This document shows, piece by piece, positions 1 through 7,032 of a DNA stretch of 24,713 nt (positions are counted from its first letter, which is position 1; the number at the start of each line of letters is the position of its first letter). The translations under genes were made by a program, and so were the position numbers. Under the pieces are notes generated by a model. That model searched no databases. It saw only the letters and a list, made by a program, of their open reading frames with translations, and was not told the origin of the DNA. The stretch comes from CALMEE01 sp041748315 (GTDB taxonomy: Bacteria > Planctomycetota > Planctomycetia > Pirellulales > Pirellulaceae), in NCBI GenBank assembly GCA_041748315.1, contig JBGTDM010000011.1, positions 1-24,713 of the forward strand, written 5' to 3'.

Positions 1-230
1 TCGGTTGCATACCGTGCGCGCGTAACTTCAGACATTTGAGCATCCTTGCAAAAAATTCTAGAACGGACATTCTCCTGCGAGTCTTTTTCCAGTATTTTCC
101 CCTGCCTGTACAGATCACTTCAATTACCAGATGCCCTCTTAATTGGCATCGAGCCGAAATGGCCGGCGAAGCACAGACGTAGGAAGTCGAGATTAAGCAC
201 GCTGAAAATGTCGATCGAGTGAGTCCGGAT

Positions 231-246
231 TGGCATGGCAGTTGCG
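231..246 (+). promoter_or_regulatory. sigma-54 promoter of the DUF1328 gene
   Basis: The sequence TGGCATGGCAGTTGCG fits the sigma-54 consensus TGGCACGNNNNTTGCW: GG at 232-233 and GC at 244-245 are separated by exactly ten bases, and TGGCA and TTGC are both intact. The expected transcription start is near 257, giving a leader of about 42 nt before the ATG at 299. Similar sites precede three other transcription units in this window, which raises confidence. The match is seen; promoter function is inferred. Confidence 0.72.
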
Positions 247-298
247 ATGCACCAAGATAGTTAATTTGGTTATCAAGGATTTGTTTGAAGGGGATTCG

Positions 299-472
299 AT
301 GCTTCGATTGATTTTGACACTGATTGTTTTAGCATTGATTGCCGCATTGTTCGGATTCGGAGGAATCGCTGCCGGTTTTGCAGGAATCGCACAAATTCTG
401 TTTTACGTCTTTCTGGTACTTTTGGTCATCAGTGCTTTGGCCGCCGCACTTCGAGGTCGTGCACCTGTATGA
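299..472 (+). CDS. DUF1328-family small membrane protein (YtjA-like)
   Basis: A 57-residue protein that is almost entirely hydrophobic, with two predicted membrane segments (about residues 3-22 and 30-50) and the GFGGIAAGFAGIAQILF core typical of DUF1328/YtjA proteins. Members are small inner-membrane proteins of unknown biochemical role, often found among general-stress genes. The ATG at 299 was chosen over an upstream in-frame codon at 230 because GAAGGGG lies just before it, the family normally starts MLRxxL, and the codon at 230 would overlap the sigma-54 promoter (231-246). It is followed 75 bp later by another tiny membrane-protein gene, probably on the same transcript. The family call is firm; a stress role is inferred from family context and the promoter. 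Confidence 0.9.
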   Translation: MLRLILTLIVLALIAALFGFGGIAAGFAGIAQILFYVFLVLLVISALAAALRGRAPV

Positions 473-547
473 GCGACGACGGCAGTGGGCACCAACGAAG
501 CCAATTTCAATAGACTCCTAACAGGAATACCAAAGAAGAGGACAAAA

Positions 548-703
548 ATGTTGGGAACCGTATTGCTCATCATCGTGATCTTGTTGCTATTAGGGGCTTT
601 GCCAATCTACCCCTACAGTCGCGAATGGGGCGTTTATCCGAGTGGTGGCCTCGGCCTAATATTGATCATCATATTGATTTTGGTCCTGCTGGGCCGAATT
701 TAG
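548..703 (+). CDS. DUF3309-type small membrane protein
   Basis: A 51-residue peptide: an N-terminal hydrophobic segment (about residues 3-17), a short polar turn with PIYPYSREWGVYPSGG, and a second hydrophobic segment (34-50). The W-G-Y-P-S-G-G turn between two membrane helices is characteristic of the DUF3309 family, whose function is unknown and which often sits beside stress genes. The ATG at 548 is preceded by a purine-rich AAGAAGAGGA stretch and gives the usual family length; the longer reading from 485 adds an uncharacteristic polar N-terminus. It lies 75 bp after the DUF1328 gene with no terminator between them, so co-transcription from the sigma-54 promoter is likely. The family call rests on recognition, not a search. 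Confidence 0.82.
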   Translation: MLGTVLLIIVILLLLGALPIYPYSREWGVYPSGGLGLILIIILILVLLGRI

Positions 704-706
704 CGA

Positions 707-800
707 GAGCCTTATCGGCTCGGGCGTCGTGTTTGCCCGTTAGGGTAAAAGCGTTGACGACCCTTATCCCACGTGCCATAATCGGTCGTTGCTCGACCGA
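707..800 (+). other. run of small hairpins between DUF3309 and kinase genes
   Basis: Four short inverted repeats follow each other: GAGCC/GGCTC (707-711 with 717-721), CGGGC/GCCCG (721-725 with 735-739), AGGGT/ACCCT (742-746 with 760-764) and TCGGTC/GACCGA (782-787 with 795-800). The first two share base 721, so they cannot both form completely. No long T-run follows, so this is not a classical terminator. It may terminate or stabilise the upstream transcript, or form the leader of the kinase mRNA. Confidence 0.4.
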
Positions 801-910
801 AGGAGTTGGTCGCGAGCGCGTTGGTGCCGGTTCTTAGCGGATGCTTCGTGAATGACGCATCGGCGTTGTCCTTTTGGGGTTGCGATTCTGATTTTCTTCG
901 GTCAAACCAA

Positions 911-3900
911 ATGTCTTTTTCCGTAAAACGCATGGTGCTCGGCTACGTTGTTGCTGTCCTTGGGACGCTCGTAGCGACCTTGGTTCGGTTTCAATTGAAT
1001 GATCTGTTTGGCGAAGAAGTTCCTTTAATCACGTATTTCGCCGCCGTCGTGTTGGCGGCTTGGGTCGCGGGCCTGACGCCCGGTTTACTGACAACCGTAT
1101 TGAGTTCGTTTGCAGCGTTGTACTTTTTTATGACCCCTACGAATTCCTTTCAGTTTGAGGATCTGACGGGAGTTATCGAGCTTGGGTTCTTTCTCTTCTC
1201 GGGAACACTCATCAGCATTTTTTGCGAGACCTTGCATCGCGCTCAGCAACGTGTTGCTCGCCAGAATCATCAACTGTCGATCGAAATTCGAGAACGGGAA
1301 AACGCTGAGAATGCTGAGCGTGTCCAACGCAACCAATTGAGAATCACGCTTTCTAGTATCGGCGATGCCGTGATCGTGAGTGATTGCGATGGCCGGGTCG
1401 TCTCCTTGAATCCGGTGGCTGAACAACTGACTGGCTGGCCGAACGATGCCGCACAACATCAACCTTTGGACGTTGTATTCAACATTGTCGATGAGGAAAC
1501 TCTTCAGCCGGTTGAGAATCCTGCAATTCGCGCCATTGAACTGGGAACGGTCGAGGGGTTGGCGAGACGAAAACTGTTGATTACCCGCCAAGGTTCGAAA
1601 ATACCTATCGACGAAAGTGTTGCTCCGATCCGTGACGAAACGAATGCAATCAACGGGTGCGTTTTAGTGTTTCGCGATGTGTCAAGACGCCGAGTAGCCG
1701 AACAGAAACTAAAACGCAGTGAGCAGGAGTTGGCGGATTGTTTTGATAACGCCAATATTGGCATGCATTGGGTTGGTTTCGACGGGACGATACTTCGCGT
1801 CAACAGGTTTGAATTGGAAATGCTTGGTTATTCGATCGACGAGTTCGTCGGGCGATGCATCACTGAGTTCCATGTGGATCAAAATCGTATCGCCGATTTG
1901 ATGGAAAAGTTAAAGGCTGGCGAGACGGTTCGCGACTATTCCTCGCAACTCCGCGCCCGCGACGGATCCATCAAGGATGTGTTGATCAACTCCACCGCGA
2001 AATGGGAGGACGGAAAGTTCGTCCACTCGCGATGCTTCACCGTCGATGTCACCGACCAAAAACGCGCATCAAAGGATCAAGCTTTGTTGGCCTCGATCAT
2101 TGAGTCGTCGGACGACGCGTTTATTACAAAGACGTTGGACGGCAAGATCACTTCGTGGAACGAAGGAGCGGAACGACTGTTCGGCTATCAAGCCTCAGAA
2201 GTGATCGGGAGGTCGGTCATGATCATCGTCCCACATGATCGCGAGAACGAAGAAACTGAAATACACCAACGACTTCGACAAGGTGAACGAATTCCTCTTT
2301 TCGAAACGATCCGCATTGCCAAGTCGGGTGCCATGATCGATGTGTCTTTGACGATTTCACCTATCTTCGATGGTGCCGGACAAATTATCGGGGCATCGAC
2401 GGCGGCACGCGATGATCGCGCCCGGAAAAGGGCTGAAGCGATTATTTTGCGTAACGAGCGGCGCTTGCGTTTGCTCATTGACGCGTTACATGTCGTCGTA
2501 ATTTATATCGACCGTCGCAAGCGCTACCGATTTTTTAACGATACCCTGATTCAATGGTTTGGCTTGGACTCAAGCGAAGTCATCGGGAAGACTGTGGAGG
2601 AAGTTATCGGAACGAAAGCGTTCGAACAGATTCGTGATAAGATTGAACGGGCCTTGGCCGGCGAGAATGTCCATTTTGAGGCTGAGGTACCCTATCGACT
2701 GGGGGGGAGTCGCGCTGTCGAAGTGCGTTATATTCCCGATGTTCAACCCGATGGATCCGTGGAGGGATTCATCGGCCTGATCGAGGACATTACCGAACGT
2801 ATCAAAACCGAACAAGCACTTCGCCAAGCAGATCGTCGAAAAGACGAATTTCTAGCAACACTTTCGCACGAGCTCCGCAATCCGTTAGCGCCGATAAGAC
2901 ACGCCCTGGAACTCATCAAACTATCCGAGGCCAACCCTCAGATCGTCCTCGAATCGAGGTCGATCATGGAACGGCAGCTCGGTCAGATGGTGCGACTCAT
3001 CGACGATTTGTTGGACTTGTCTCGAATCAGCCGAGGGAAACTGCAGTTGCGGTTGGAATCCGTCGATCTGGCCAGCGTCATCGAAACGGCGGTTGAGGCC
3101 GCCCGACCTTTGACAGAACAAATGCATCAAGTCTTGGATATCCGCTTGCCACAGGTCCCGATTCAGGTCGTGGCCGATCCCATTCGGTTGGCTCAAGTCT
3201 TTTCCAACCTCCTGAATAACGCCAGTAAATTCGGCGGACCTGAAAGCGTGATTCGATTGGTCGCCGAACAGGGGGACGAATCGTTTTCCGTCATCGTCCA
3301 AGACTCCGGCATTGGCATTCCCGCAGATAAATTGGGATCCATTTTTGAGATGTTTAGTCAGGTCGACCAGTCGCAAGAACGAGTTCAAACTGGATTGGGA
3401 ATTGGCCTGACATTGGCCAAACGGATCATCGAAATGCATGGCGGCACCATCACAGTCCAAAGCGAAGGAATCAACCTTGGTAGCGAGTTTCGCGTGCAAA
3501 TTCCCCTCGGTTCTGACTCGCCAATTCATCCAAGCGACGATTCCTCCAACCAAACTGAGTGCTTGGAAATGCTTCGAGTCATGATCGTCGATGACTATGA
3601 GGACAATGCGAAATGTATTGCCTTGTTGCTTCAGCTACAAGGGCACGAAACCAGTGTTGCCAATGATGGCTTGAAGGCAATTGAACTGGCCGCTGAGTTC
3701 AAACCGGATTTGATTCTACTGGATCTGGGCTTGCCTGGCTTGAATGGCTTCGAGGTCTGTCGAAAAATCCGCCAACAACCTTGGGGTCAGGCGATTACGA
3801 TCGCAGCCGTCACGGGCTGGGGACAGGACTCGGACCGCAAGGATTCGTCAGAGGCTGGTTTTAATGCTCACCTGGTAAAACCTGTCGATCAATCGTTGTT

Positions 3901-3967
3901 GAAGTCATTACTCGTAGAAGTCGCGGCCAAGAAGGCAGGTTCGCCGTCACAAATACTGAACGTCTGA
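911..3967 (+). CDS. Membrane-anchored hybrid histidine kinase with four PAS domains
   Basis: A sensor kinase of 1018 residues from this start. Order: DUF4118/KdpD-like membrane region (about 8-105, several hydrophobic helices), a charged linker, four PAS-type domains (about 140-262, 270-382, 390-505, 515-632), a HisKA dimerisation domain with phospho-accepting His653 in SHELRNP, an HATPase domain (N box NLLNNASKF 766-774; G1 DSGIGIP 798-804; G2 GLGIGL 828-833), and a C-terminal receiver with Asp894/Asp895, phosphorylatable Asp938 and Lys990. All catalytic residues are present. A final output domain is absent, so signalling must pass by phosphotransfer to another protein. The ATG at 911 was chosen because the sequence between the TTG at 806 and this point is not kinase-like and contains no membrane helix; neither start has a strong ribosome site. 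The stimulus is unknown; four PAS domains suggest redox, light or small-ligand sensing. Confidence 0.9.
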   Translation: MSFSVKRMVLGYVVAVLGTLVATLVRFQLNDLFGEEVPLITYFAAVVLAAWVAGLTPGLLTTVLSSFAALYFFMTPTNSFQFEDLTGVIELGFFLFSGTLISIFCETLHRAQQRVARQNHQLSIEIRERENAENAERVQRNQLRITLSSIGDAVIVSDCDGRVVSLNPVAEQLTGWPNDAAQHQPLDVVFNIVDEETLQPVENPAIRAIELGTVEGLARRKLLITRQGSKIPIDESVAPIRDETNAINGCVLVFRDVSRRRVAEQKLKRSEQELADCFDNANIGMHWVGFDGTILRVNRFELEMLGYSIDEFVGRCITEFHVDQNRIADLMEKLKAGETVRDYSSQLRARDGSIKDVLINSTAKWEDGKFVHSRCFTVDVTDQKRASKDQALLASIIESSDDAFITKTLDGKITSWNEGAERLFGYQASEVIGRSVMIIVPHDRENEETEIHQRLRQGERIPLFETIRIAKSGAMIDVSLTISPIFDGAGQIIGASTAARDDRARKRAEAIILRNERRLRLLIDALHVVVIYIDRRKRYRFFNDTLIQWFGLDSSEVIGKTVEEVIGTKAFEQIRDKIERALAGENVHFEAEVPYRLGGSRAVEVRYIPDVQPDGSVEGFIGLIEDITERIKTEQALRQADRRKDEFLATLSHELRNPLAPIRHALELIKLSEANPQIVLESRSIMERQLGQMVRLIDDLLDLSRISRGKLQLRLESVDLASVIETAVEAARPLTEQMHQVLDIRLPQVPIQVVADPIRLAQVFSNLLNNASKFGGPESVIRLVAEQGDESFSVIVQDSGIGIPADKLGSIFEMFSQVDQSQERVQTGLGIGLTLAKRIIEMHGGTITVQSEGINLGSEFRVQIPLGSDSPIHPSDDSSNQTECLEMLRVMIVDDYEDNAKCIALLLQLQGHETSVANDGLKAIELAAEFKPDLILLDLGLPGLNGFEVCRKIRQQPWGQAITIAAVTGWGQDSDRKDSSEAGFNAHLVKPVDQSLLKSLLVEVAAKKAGSPSQILNV

Positions 3968-4550
3968 TCGAGCTACCTTGGCCGAATTGATAGGGCGCGA
4001 GATGGCGCTATGACCATGGACCGCACCGAGGCGAGTGGAAGATGAAAGTATCCGTCGTATACCAACGACAACCTCGAAGCGCAAGGTGAATCCGTCATAC
4101 ATCAACTACCAACTCGCAACTACCGTAAATGAATCTCCACGGTACAGAAAGGGCAGCATCCAGAAGCATTCACCCGCTGGCGCGGCGAGTTAGGATGATG
4201 ATTGACGACAAGTGTTACAAAAAATCATGAATTTGGCTGTAGTAGGATTGGTTTGGACGTTTCGAACAGGATACAATTAGGATTAAATGACTGAAGACTT
4301 GGACTCTGGGTTGATGGACGTTAGCTTAAACGCGATGGGTCGAATCGGTCGGCTTAAGTCTGATCTGCGATTCATTTCGATCGCTGTCTGATGGATGTAT
4401 TGGCTGAGCCTTTGAACGCGACAGAGTGTGTGCTTAACGAAAGTCGTTGATTCATGGATGTAATTGGCCCTCTAGTTTTCGAAGTTCGATTTTTGATCGC
4501 GGCTGAACTACTCGTCCGCGAAACACCTCCTACCTGAACGGAGTAGAAAC
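3968..4550. other. 583-bp intergenic region, no gene seen
   Basis: No convincing coding sequence on either strand. Visible features are an imperfect direct repeat, ATGGATGTATTGG at 4391-4403 and ATGGATGTAATTGG at 4454-4467, 63 bp apart, and the short palindrome TCGAAGTTCGA at 4479-4489. Both lie in the 160 bp ahead of the exported-protein gene at 4551 and could be regulatory. No sigma-54 match with correct spacing was found here. Confidence 0.5.
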
Positions 4551-5090
4551 ATGTTTTTGAATTTGTTGAAAGTGGCGACCGTAGCATTGGCAAGTGTTGG
4601 CCTGTTGGCGATCGGATTCATTATGGGATACGGTCATGATCGGGAGTTGCAAACACAATTCCAAATTCCCACTGAATTGCACGCTGACTCCGCCTCCTCG
4701 GGGAAGATGATGTCCTGTGCCACGGGGTGGATCGATGAAGATGTTGAAGGATTATTCGTCCTCGATCATTTGACCGGCACTCTTTATTGCTGGGTCATTG
4801 ATCCTCGAACAGGTGTTTTGGGTGCGAGTTTCCAAACAAATGTAACCGCCGATCTTTCACCCGATGGAAGGGCAGCCGATGTTGACTACGTGATGGTCAC
4901 CGGCTCAGTTCGGTTTTCTGGAAATCGATTTACAGGACCCAATCGTCCGGCTCGGACAGTTGTCTATGTTGGCGAGGGAAACAATGGTCGAGTCGGCGCC
5001 TATATGCTGAGGTATCGCGGAGCCAATACAGGATTGATCGAGCGGATTGGCGTCGGACAAACTCGAGCGGCTGGGCTTCAGCGGGAATAG
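4551..5090 (+). CDS. Small exported or membrane-anchored protein, planctomycete type
   Basis: A 179-residue protein with one hydrophobic N-terminal segment (about residues 5-27), serving as a signal anchor or signal peptide, then a soluble domain beginning near residue 53. The domain contains GLFVLDHLTGTLYCWVIDPRTG followed by a VMVTGSVRFSG stretch and a VVYVGEGNNGRVGAYML strand, which reads like a small beta-rich fold. I recognise this as resembling uncharacterised planctomycete proteins of about 180 residues with the same FVLD-LTG and VVYV-NGR-GAY motifs, but no function is known to me. AACGGAG at 4538-4544 supports the ATG at 4551. The gene stands alone, with long non-coding stretches on both sides and a strong terminator about 360 bp downstream. 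Confidence 0.78.
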   Translation: MFLNLLKVATVALASVGLLAIGFIMGYGHDRELQTQFQIPTELHADSASSGKMMSCATGWIDEDVEGLFVLDHLTGTLYCWVIDPRTGVLGASFQTNVTADLSPDGRAADVDYVMVTGSVRFSGNRFTGPNRPARTVVYVGEGNNGRVGAYMLRYRGANTGLIERIGVGQTRAAGLQRE

Positions 5091-5307
5091 GGAAAGAGTT
5101 TTTTCGTGGTCGGGTCAATTGTTGAAGGAATCATCCATTCGTCCTGGGTTCAATGTTGCGGGAAGACGATTCTCGTTTCGCGATGATTGTCTCAATTCGA
5201 GAACAAAATTTTGTCGGAATCTGTCGAGACTTACAAAAACTGCACGTTTTTGGGATTTCGGAGTCGACGATTTCGATTGGCACAGATGTTGCGTTCTATT
5301 GCATTCG

Positions 5308-5489
5308 TGGACGGGCAAACATCCCGTTTCCAATCTCCCAATCCACCGTCAAACGGGAGCCCGTCCATCTTGCCGGTATTATTGCGGTACCAGTTTCCAT
5401 CGTTATTCGCCGCAGGCATTGAATGGAAACTTATCCGCCTGTTTATAAGTGCCAGTTGCCGATCCAATGGTTGTCAACTGGCTTTTTTT
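5308..5489 (+). ncRNA. Candidate structured RNA or elaborate 3' UTR with three hairpins
   Basis: Hairpin 1 has a perfect nine-base outer stem, TGGACGGGC (5308-5316) with GCCCGTCCA (5359-5367), and a seven-base inner stem, CCCGTTT (5323-5329) with AAACGGG (5351-5357). Hairpin 2 has a perfect nine-base stem, AGTTTCCAT (5392-5400) with ATGGAAACT (5423-5431). Hairpin 3 is GCCAGTTG (5451-5458) with CAACTGGC (5475-5482), followed directly by seven T residues. Such a series ending in a Rho-independent terminator is what a small structured RNA or a highly folded 3' UTR would show. The 5' end is unknown; the nearest coding gene ends about 215 bp upstream. No known RNA family was recognised. Confidence 0.42.
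5451..5489 (+). terminator. Rho-independent terminator
   Basis: Perfect eight-base stem GCCAGTTG / CAACTGGC (5451-5458 and 5475-5482), a 16-base loop, and seven consecutive T residues at 5483-5489. This is the clearest intrinsic terminator in the window and it acts on + strand transcription coming from the exported-protein gene at 4551 or from a separate small RNA. Confidence 0.82.
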
Positions 5490-5641
5490 ATGGACTTGTT
5501 TGCATCAAATGCGGATTATAATTCGACGAGTACCTTCCAGCCGTTTCATCACTTCTATTTCTAATTGACATCAATGGAATCCCGGCTCACGAATTGAATA
5601 ATGGGGCAGCAGGGCATCGGTAAATTACCAGCGATTGTCAC

Positions 5642-5683
5642 GCACAATCGGGAAGGGCACAATCGGGAAGGGCACAATCGAGA
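5642..5683 (+). repeat. 15-bp tandem repeat, 2.8 copies
   Basis: The unit GCACAATCGGGAAGG occurs at 5642-5656 and 5657-5671 without a mismatch, and a third partial copy begins at 5672 (GCACAATCG, then divergence). It lies in non-coding DNA about 180 bp ahead of the ThuA gene. It may be a variable-number repeat or a set of protein-binding sites. Confidence 0.85.
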
Positions 5684-5727
5684 CCAGGCAGTTTTTGTGC
5701 GTATTTTTTGGACGACGAGTGCTCACA

Positions 5728-5742
5728 AAGTCGTGACGACTT
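5728..5742. promoter_or_regulatory. Short inverted repeat upstream of the ThuA gene
   Basis: AAGTCG (5728-5733), a three-base spacer TGA, and CGACTT (5737-5742) form a perfect dyad about 120 bp ahead of the ThuA-like gene. Size and place fit an operator, but no regulator is known and it could be chance. Confidence 0.3.
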
Positions 5743-5803
5743 GGGTACAATCCCTTTTACTGAAAATAGTCTTTTGCAAGGTGATTTCAGTCACTGTACC
5801 ATA

Positions 5804-5820
5804 AGCTTGTAGCGCAAGCT
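5804..5820. repeat. Small palindrome AGCTTG-TAGCG-CAAGCT
   Basis: A six-base perfect inverted repeat (5804-5809 with 5815-5820) around a five-base loop, 43 bp ahead of the ThuA-like start codon. It is too weak and has no T-run, so it is not called a terminator. It may affect the leader of the ThuA mRNA. Confidence 0.35.
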
Positions 5821-5862
5821 GATGCGAATCGATTCCCGCTCAATCCGTTAAGGAGCAAAATC

Positions 5863-6795
5863 ATGATGATCAAACTGAACTTGAAGATTCGACGTATGAG
5901 GGTACTCAATTTCCTGTTGAGTGTGATCTGTATTTCGGCAAGTCTCGCGTGCACGCCATTGGCCATCGCTCAAGAGAGAATTAAAGCACTGATTGTCGAC
6001 GGTCAAAATAACCATGGCAATTGGCCTCAGACGACCGAAATGATGCGGACTTATCTGACCGAAACCGACAAGTTTTCGGTTGAGATTGCTCGGACGAAGG
6101 CGAGTGGGATCGATAGCGAATTTGCTCCGGATTTTGAGAAATATGATGTCGTGATTTCCAATTACAACGGCGCCGCTTGGCCAAAAACGACCCAGGAAGC
6201 TTTCGTGAAATTTGTCAACGATGGCGGCGGATTTGTGGTCGTGCATGCAGCGAACAACGCTTTCGGCGACTGGGATGAGTATAACCAAATCATAGGTCTG
6301 GGGGGGTGGGGTGGACGGAATGAAAAAACTGGCCCCTATGTCTATTACCGCGATGGAGAAATCGTCCGCGACGACCAACCCGGAAGTGGCGGAAGCCATG
6401 GGCGACAACATCCCTTTCAAGTCATTGTGCGCGACGAGGATCATCCGATTACAGTGAACATGCCTGCGGCCTGGATGCACGTGAACGACGAACTTTACGA
6501 TCGAATGCGAGGCCCAGCCGTCAACATGAAAGTATTGGCAACTGCATATTCGGATCCATCGACTGGAGGAACGGGTCGACACGAACCCGTCGTGATGACC
6601 GTAAAGTATGGTGAAGGGCGCGTTTTTCATACACCGCTCGGGCACGGCAATGATTCACAACAATGCGTCGGGTTTATTACATTGCTGGTTCGAGGAACGG
6701 AATGGGCGGCAACCGGCAAGGTAACCAGCGAAATCCCTGACGACTTTCCATCGGTCGATGAAGTTTCCGATCGAAAATTCAATTTTAACGAATGA
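5863..6795 (+). CDS. Exported ThuA-like domain protein
   Basis: A 310-residue protein with an N-terminal signal peptide (basic start, hydrophobic core about residues 14-30, likely cleavage in AIA-Q at 36/37) followed by a ThuA-like domain (about 40-285). The domain begins ALIVDGQNNHGNWPQTTEMM, typical of the family, and contains YDVVISNYNG, the GGGFVVVHAANNAFGDW turn, and a late KYGEGRVFHTPLGHGN segment. ThuA-like proteins share a class I glutamine-amidotransferase-like fold and are linked to trehalose or other sugar metabolism; planctomycetes carry many exported copies, whose substrates are mostly unknown. AAGGAG at 5850-5855, seven bases before the ATG, fixes the start. It stands alone on the + strand, convergent with the FAD oxidoreductase gene beyond it. 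The domain call is firm; the substrate is not predicted. Confidence 0.9.
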   Translation: MMIKLNLKIRRMRVLNFLLSVICISASLACTPLAIAQERIKALIVDGQNNHGNWPQTTEMMRTYLTETDKFSVEIARTKASGIDSEFAPDFEKYDVVISNYNGAAWPKTTQEAFVKFVNDGGGFVVVHAANNAFGDWDEYNQIIGLGGWGGRNEKTGPYVYYRDGEIVRDDQPGSGGSHGRQHPFQVIVRDEDHPITVNMPAAWMHVNDELYDRMRGPAVNMKVLATAYSDPSTGGTGRHEPVVMTVKYGEGRVFHTPLGHGNDSQQCVGFITLLVRGTEWAATGKVTSEIPDDFPSVDEVSDRKFNFNE

Positions 6796-6911
6796 TCGTG
6801 ATAGATCCTTAACTCAATCGCGAAGTAAACAACGAAGCGTTGCCGAGATCGCACCCGGCAAAAGTATCGCTGTGACGGAAGCCCCGGCGAGTACTTTAAT
6901 GTACGCGCGAG

Positions 6912-6937
6912 AAAAGCCCAAAGTCGTTGCGCTTTGG
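6912..6937 (-). terminator. Probable terminator of the minus-strand oxidoreductase block
   Basis: Read on the minus strand, CCAAAG (6937-6932) and CTTTGG (6923-6918) form a six-base stem with an eight-base loop, followed by GC and four T residues (6915-6912). It lies about 95 bp past the stop of the FAD oxidoreductase gene. The stem is modest and the T-run short. Confidence 0.5.
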
Positions 6938-7032
6938 CGTTCTGAAATGGTTTCGTTATGGGCTGGAAGTTGAAGGCTTGGTCGTCGTTGTATGCCAACA
7001 GGGCAAAGGGTGTGCCGCTTCGCGTAACTGCA

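Larger units (their letters stand above)
5091..5862. other. 772-bp region without a protein gene but with structured DNA/RNA
   Basis: Several open frames exist here (for example 5047-5448, 5153-5422 and 5187-5564, all +), but their translations are low in conserved-looking segments, overlap each other and lack ribosome sites, so I do not call them. The stretch instead contains three strong hairpins with a terminator (5308-5489), a 15-bp tandem repeat (5642-5683), and two short inverted repeats just ahead of the ThuA gene (5728-5742 and 5804-5820). Confidence 0.6.

Noticed and set aside
230..298. Longer N-terminus for the DUF1328 protein
   Set aside because: The extra 23 residues are unlike the family, have no ribosome site, and would start within the sigma-54 promoter region ahead of the expected transcript start.
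721..737. sigma-54-like site ahead of the kinase gene
   Set aside because: GG and GC have the right spacing and TTTGC is present, but the -24 half reads GGGCGTC rather than TGGCACG, and the site falls within overlapping hairpins.
2921..3553. 210-residue minus-strand open frame
   Set aside because: It lies entirely antisense to the HisKA and HATPase part of the kinase at 911-3967, which has intact motifs; the antisense translation shows no family pattern.
5145..5160. sigma-54-like site that could start the structured RNA
   Set aside because: TGGGTTCAATGTTGCG has correct spacing and TTGC, but only TGG of the -24 half fits; too weak to call as a promoter.
5187..5564. 125-residue + strand open frame
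   Set aside because: No ribosome site, no domain-like segment, and it runs through three strong hairpins and a terminator.
5642..5683. CRISPR-like array
   Set aside because: The units are directly adjacent 15-mers without spacers and no cas genes are present; it is a simple tandem repeat.
5848..6645. 265-residue minus-strand open frame
   Set aside because: Antisense to the ThuA-like gene, which has a signal peptide, ribosome site and conserved domain.
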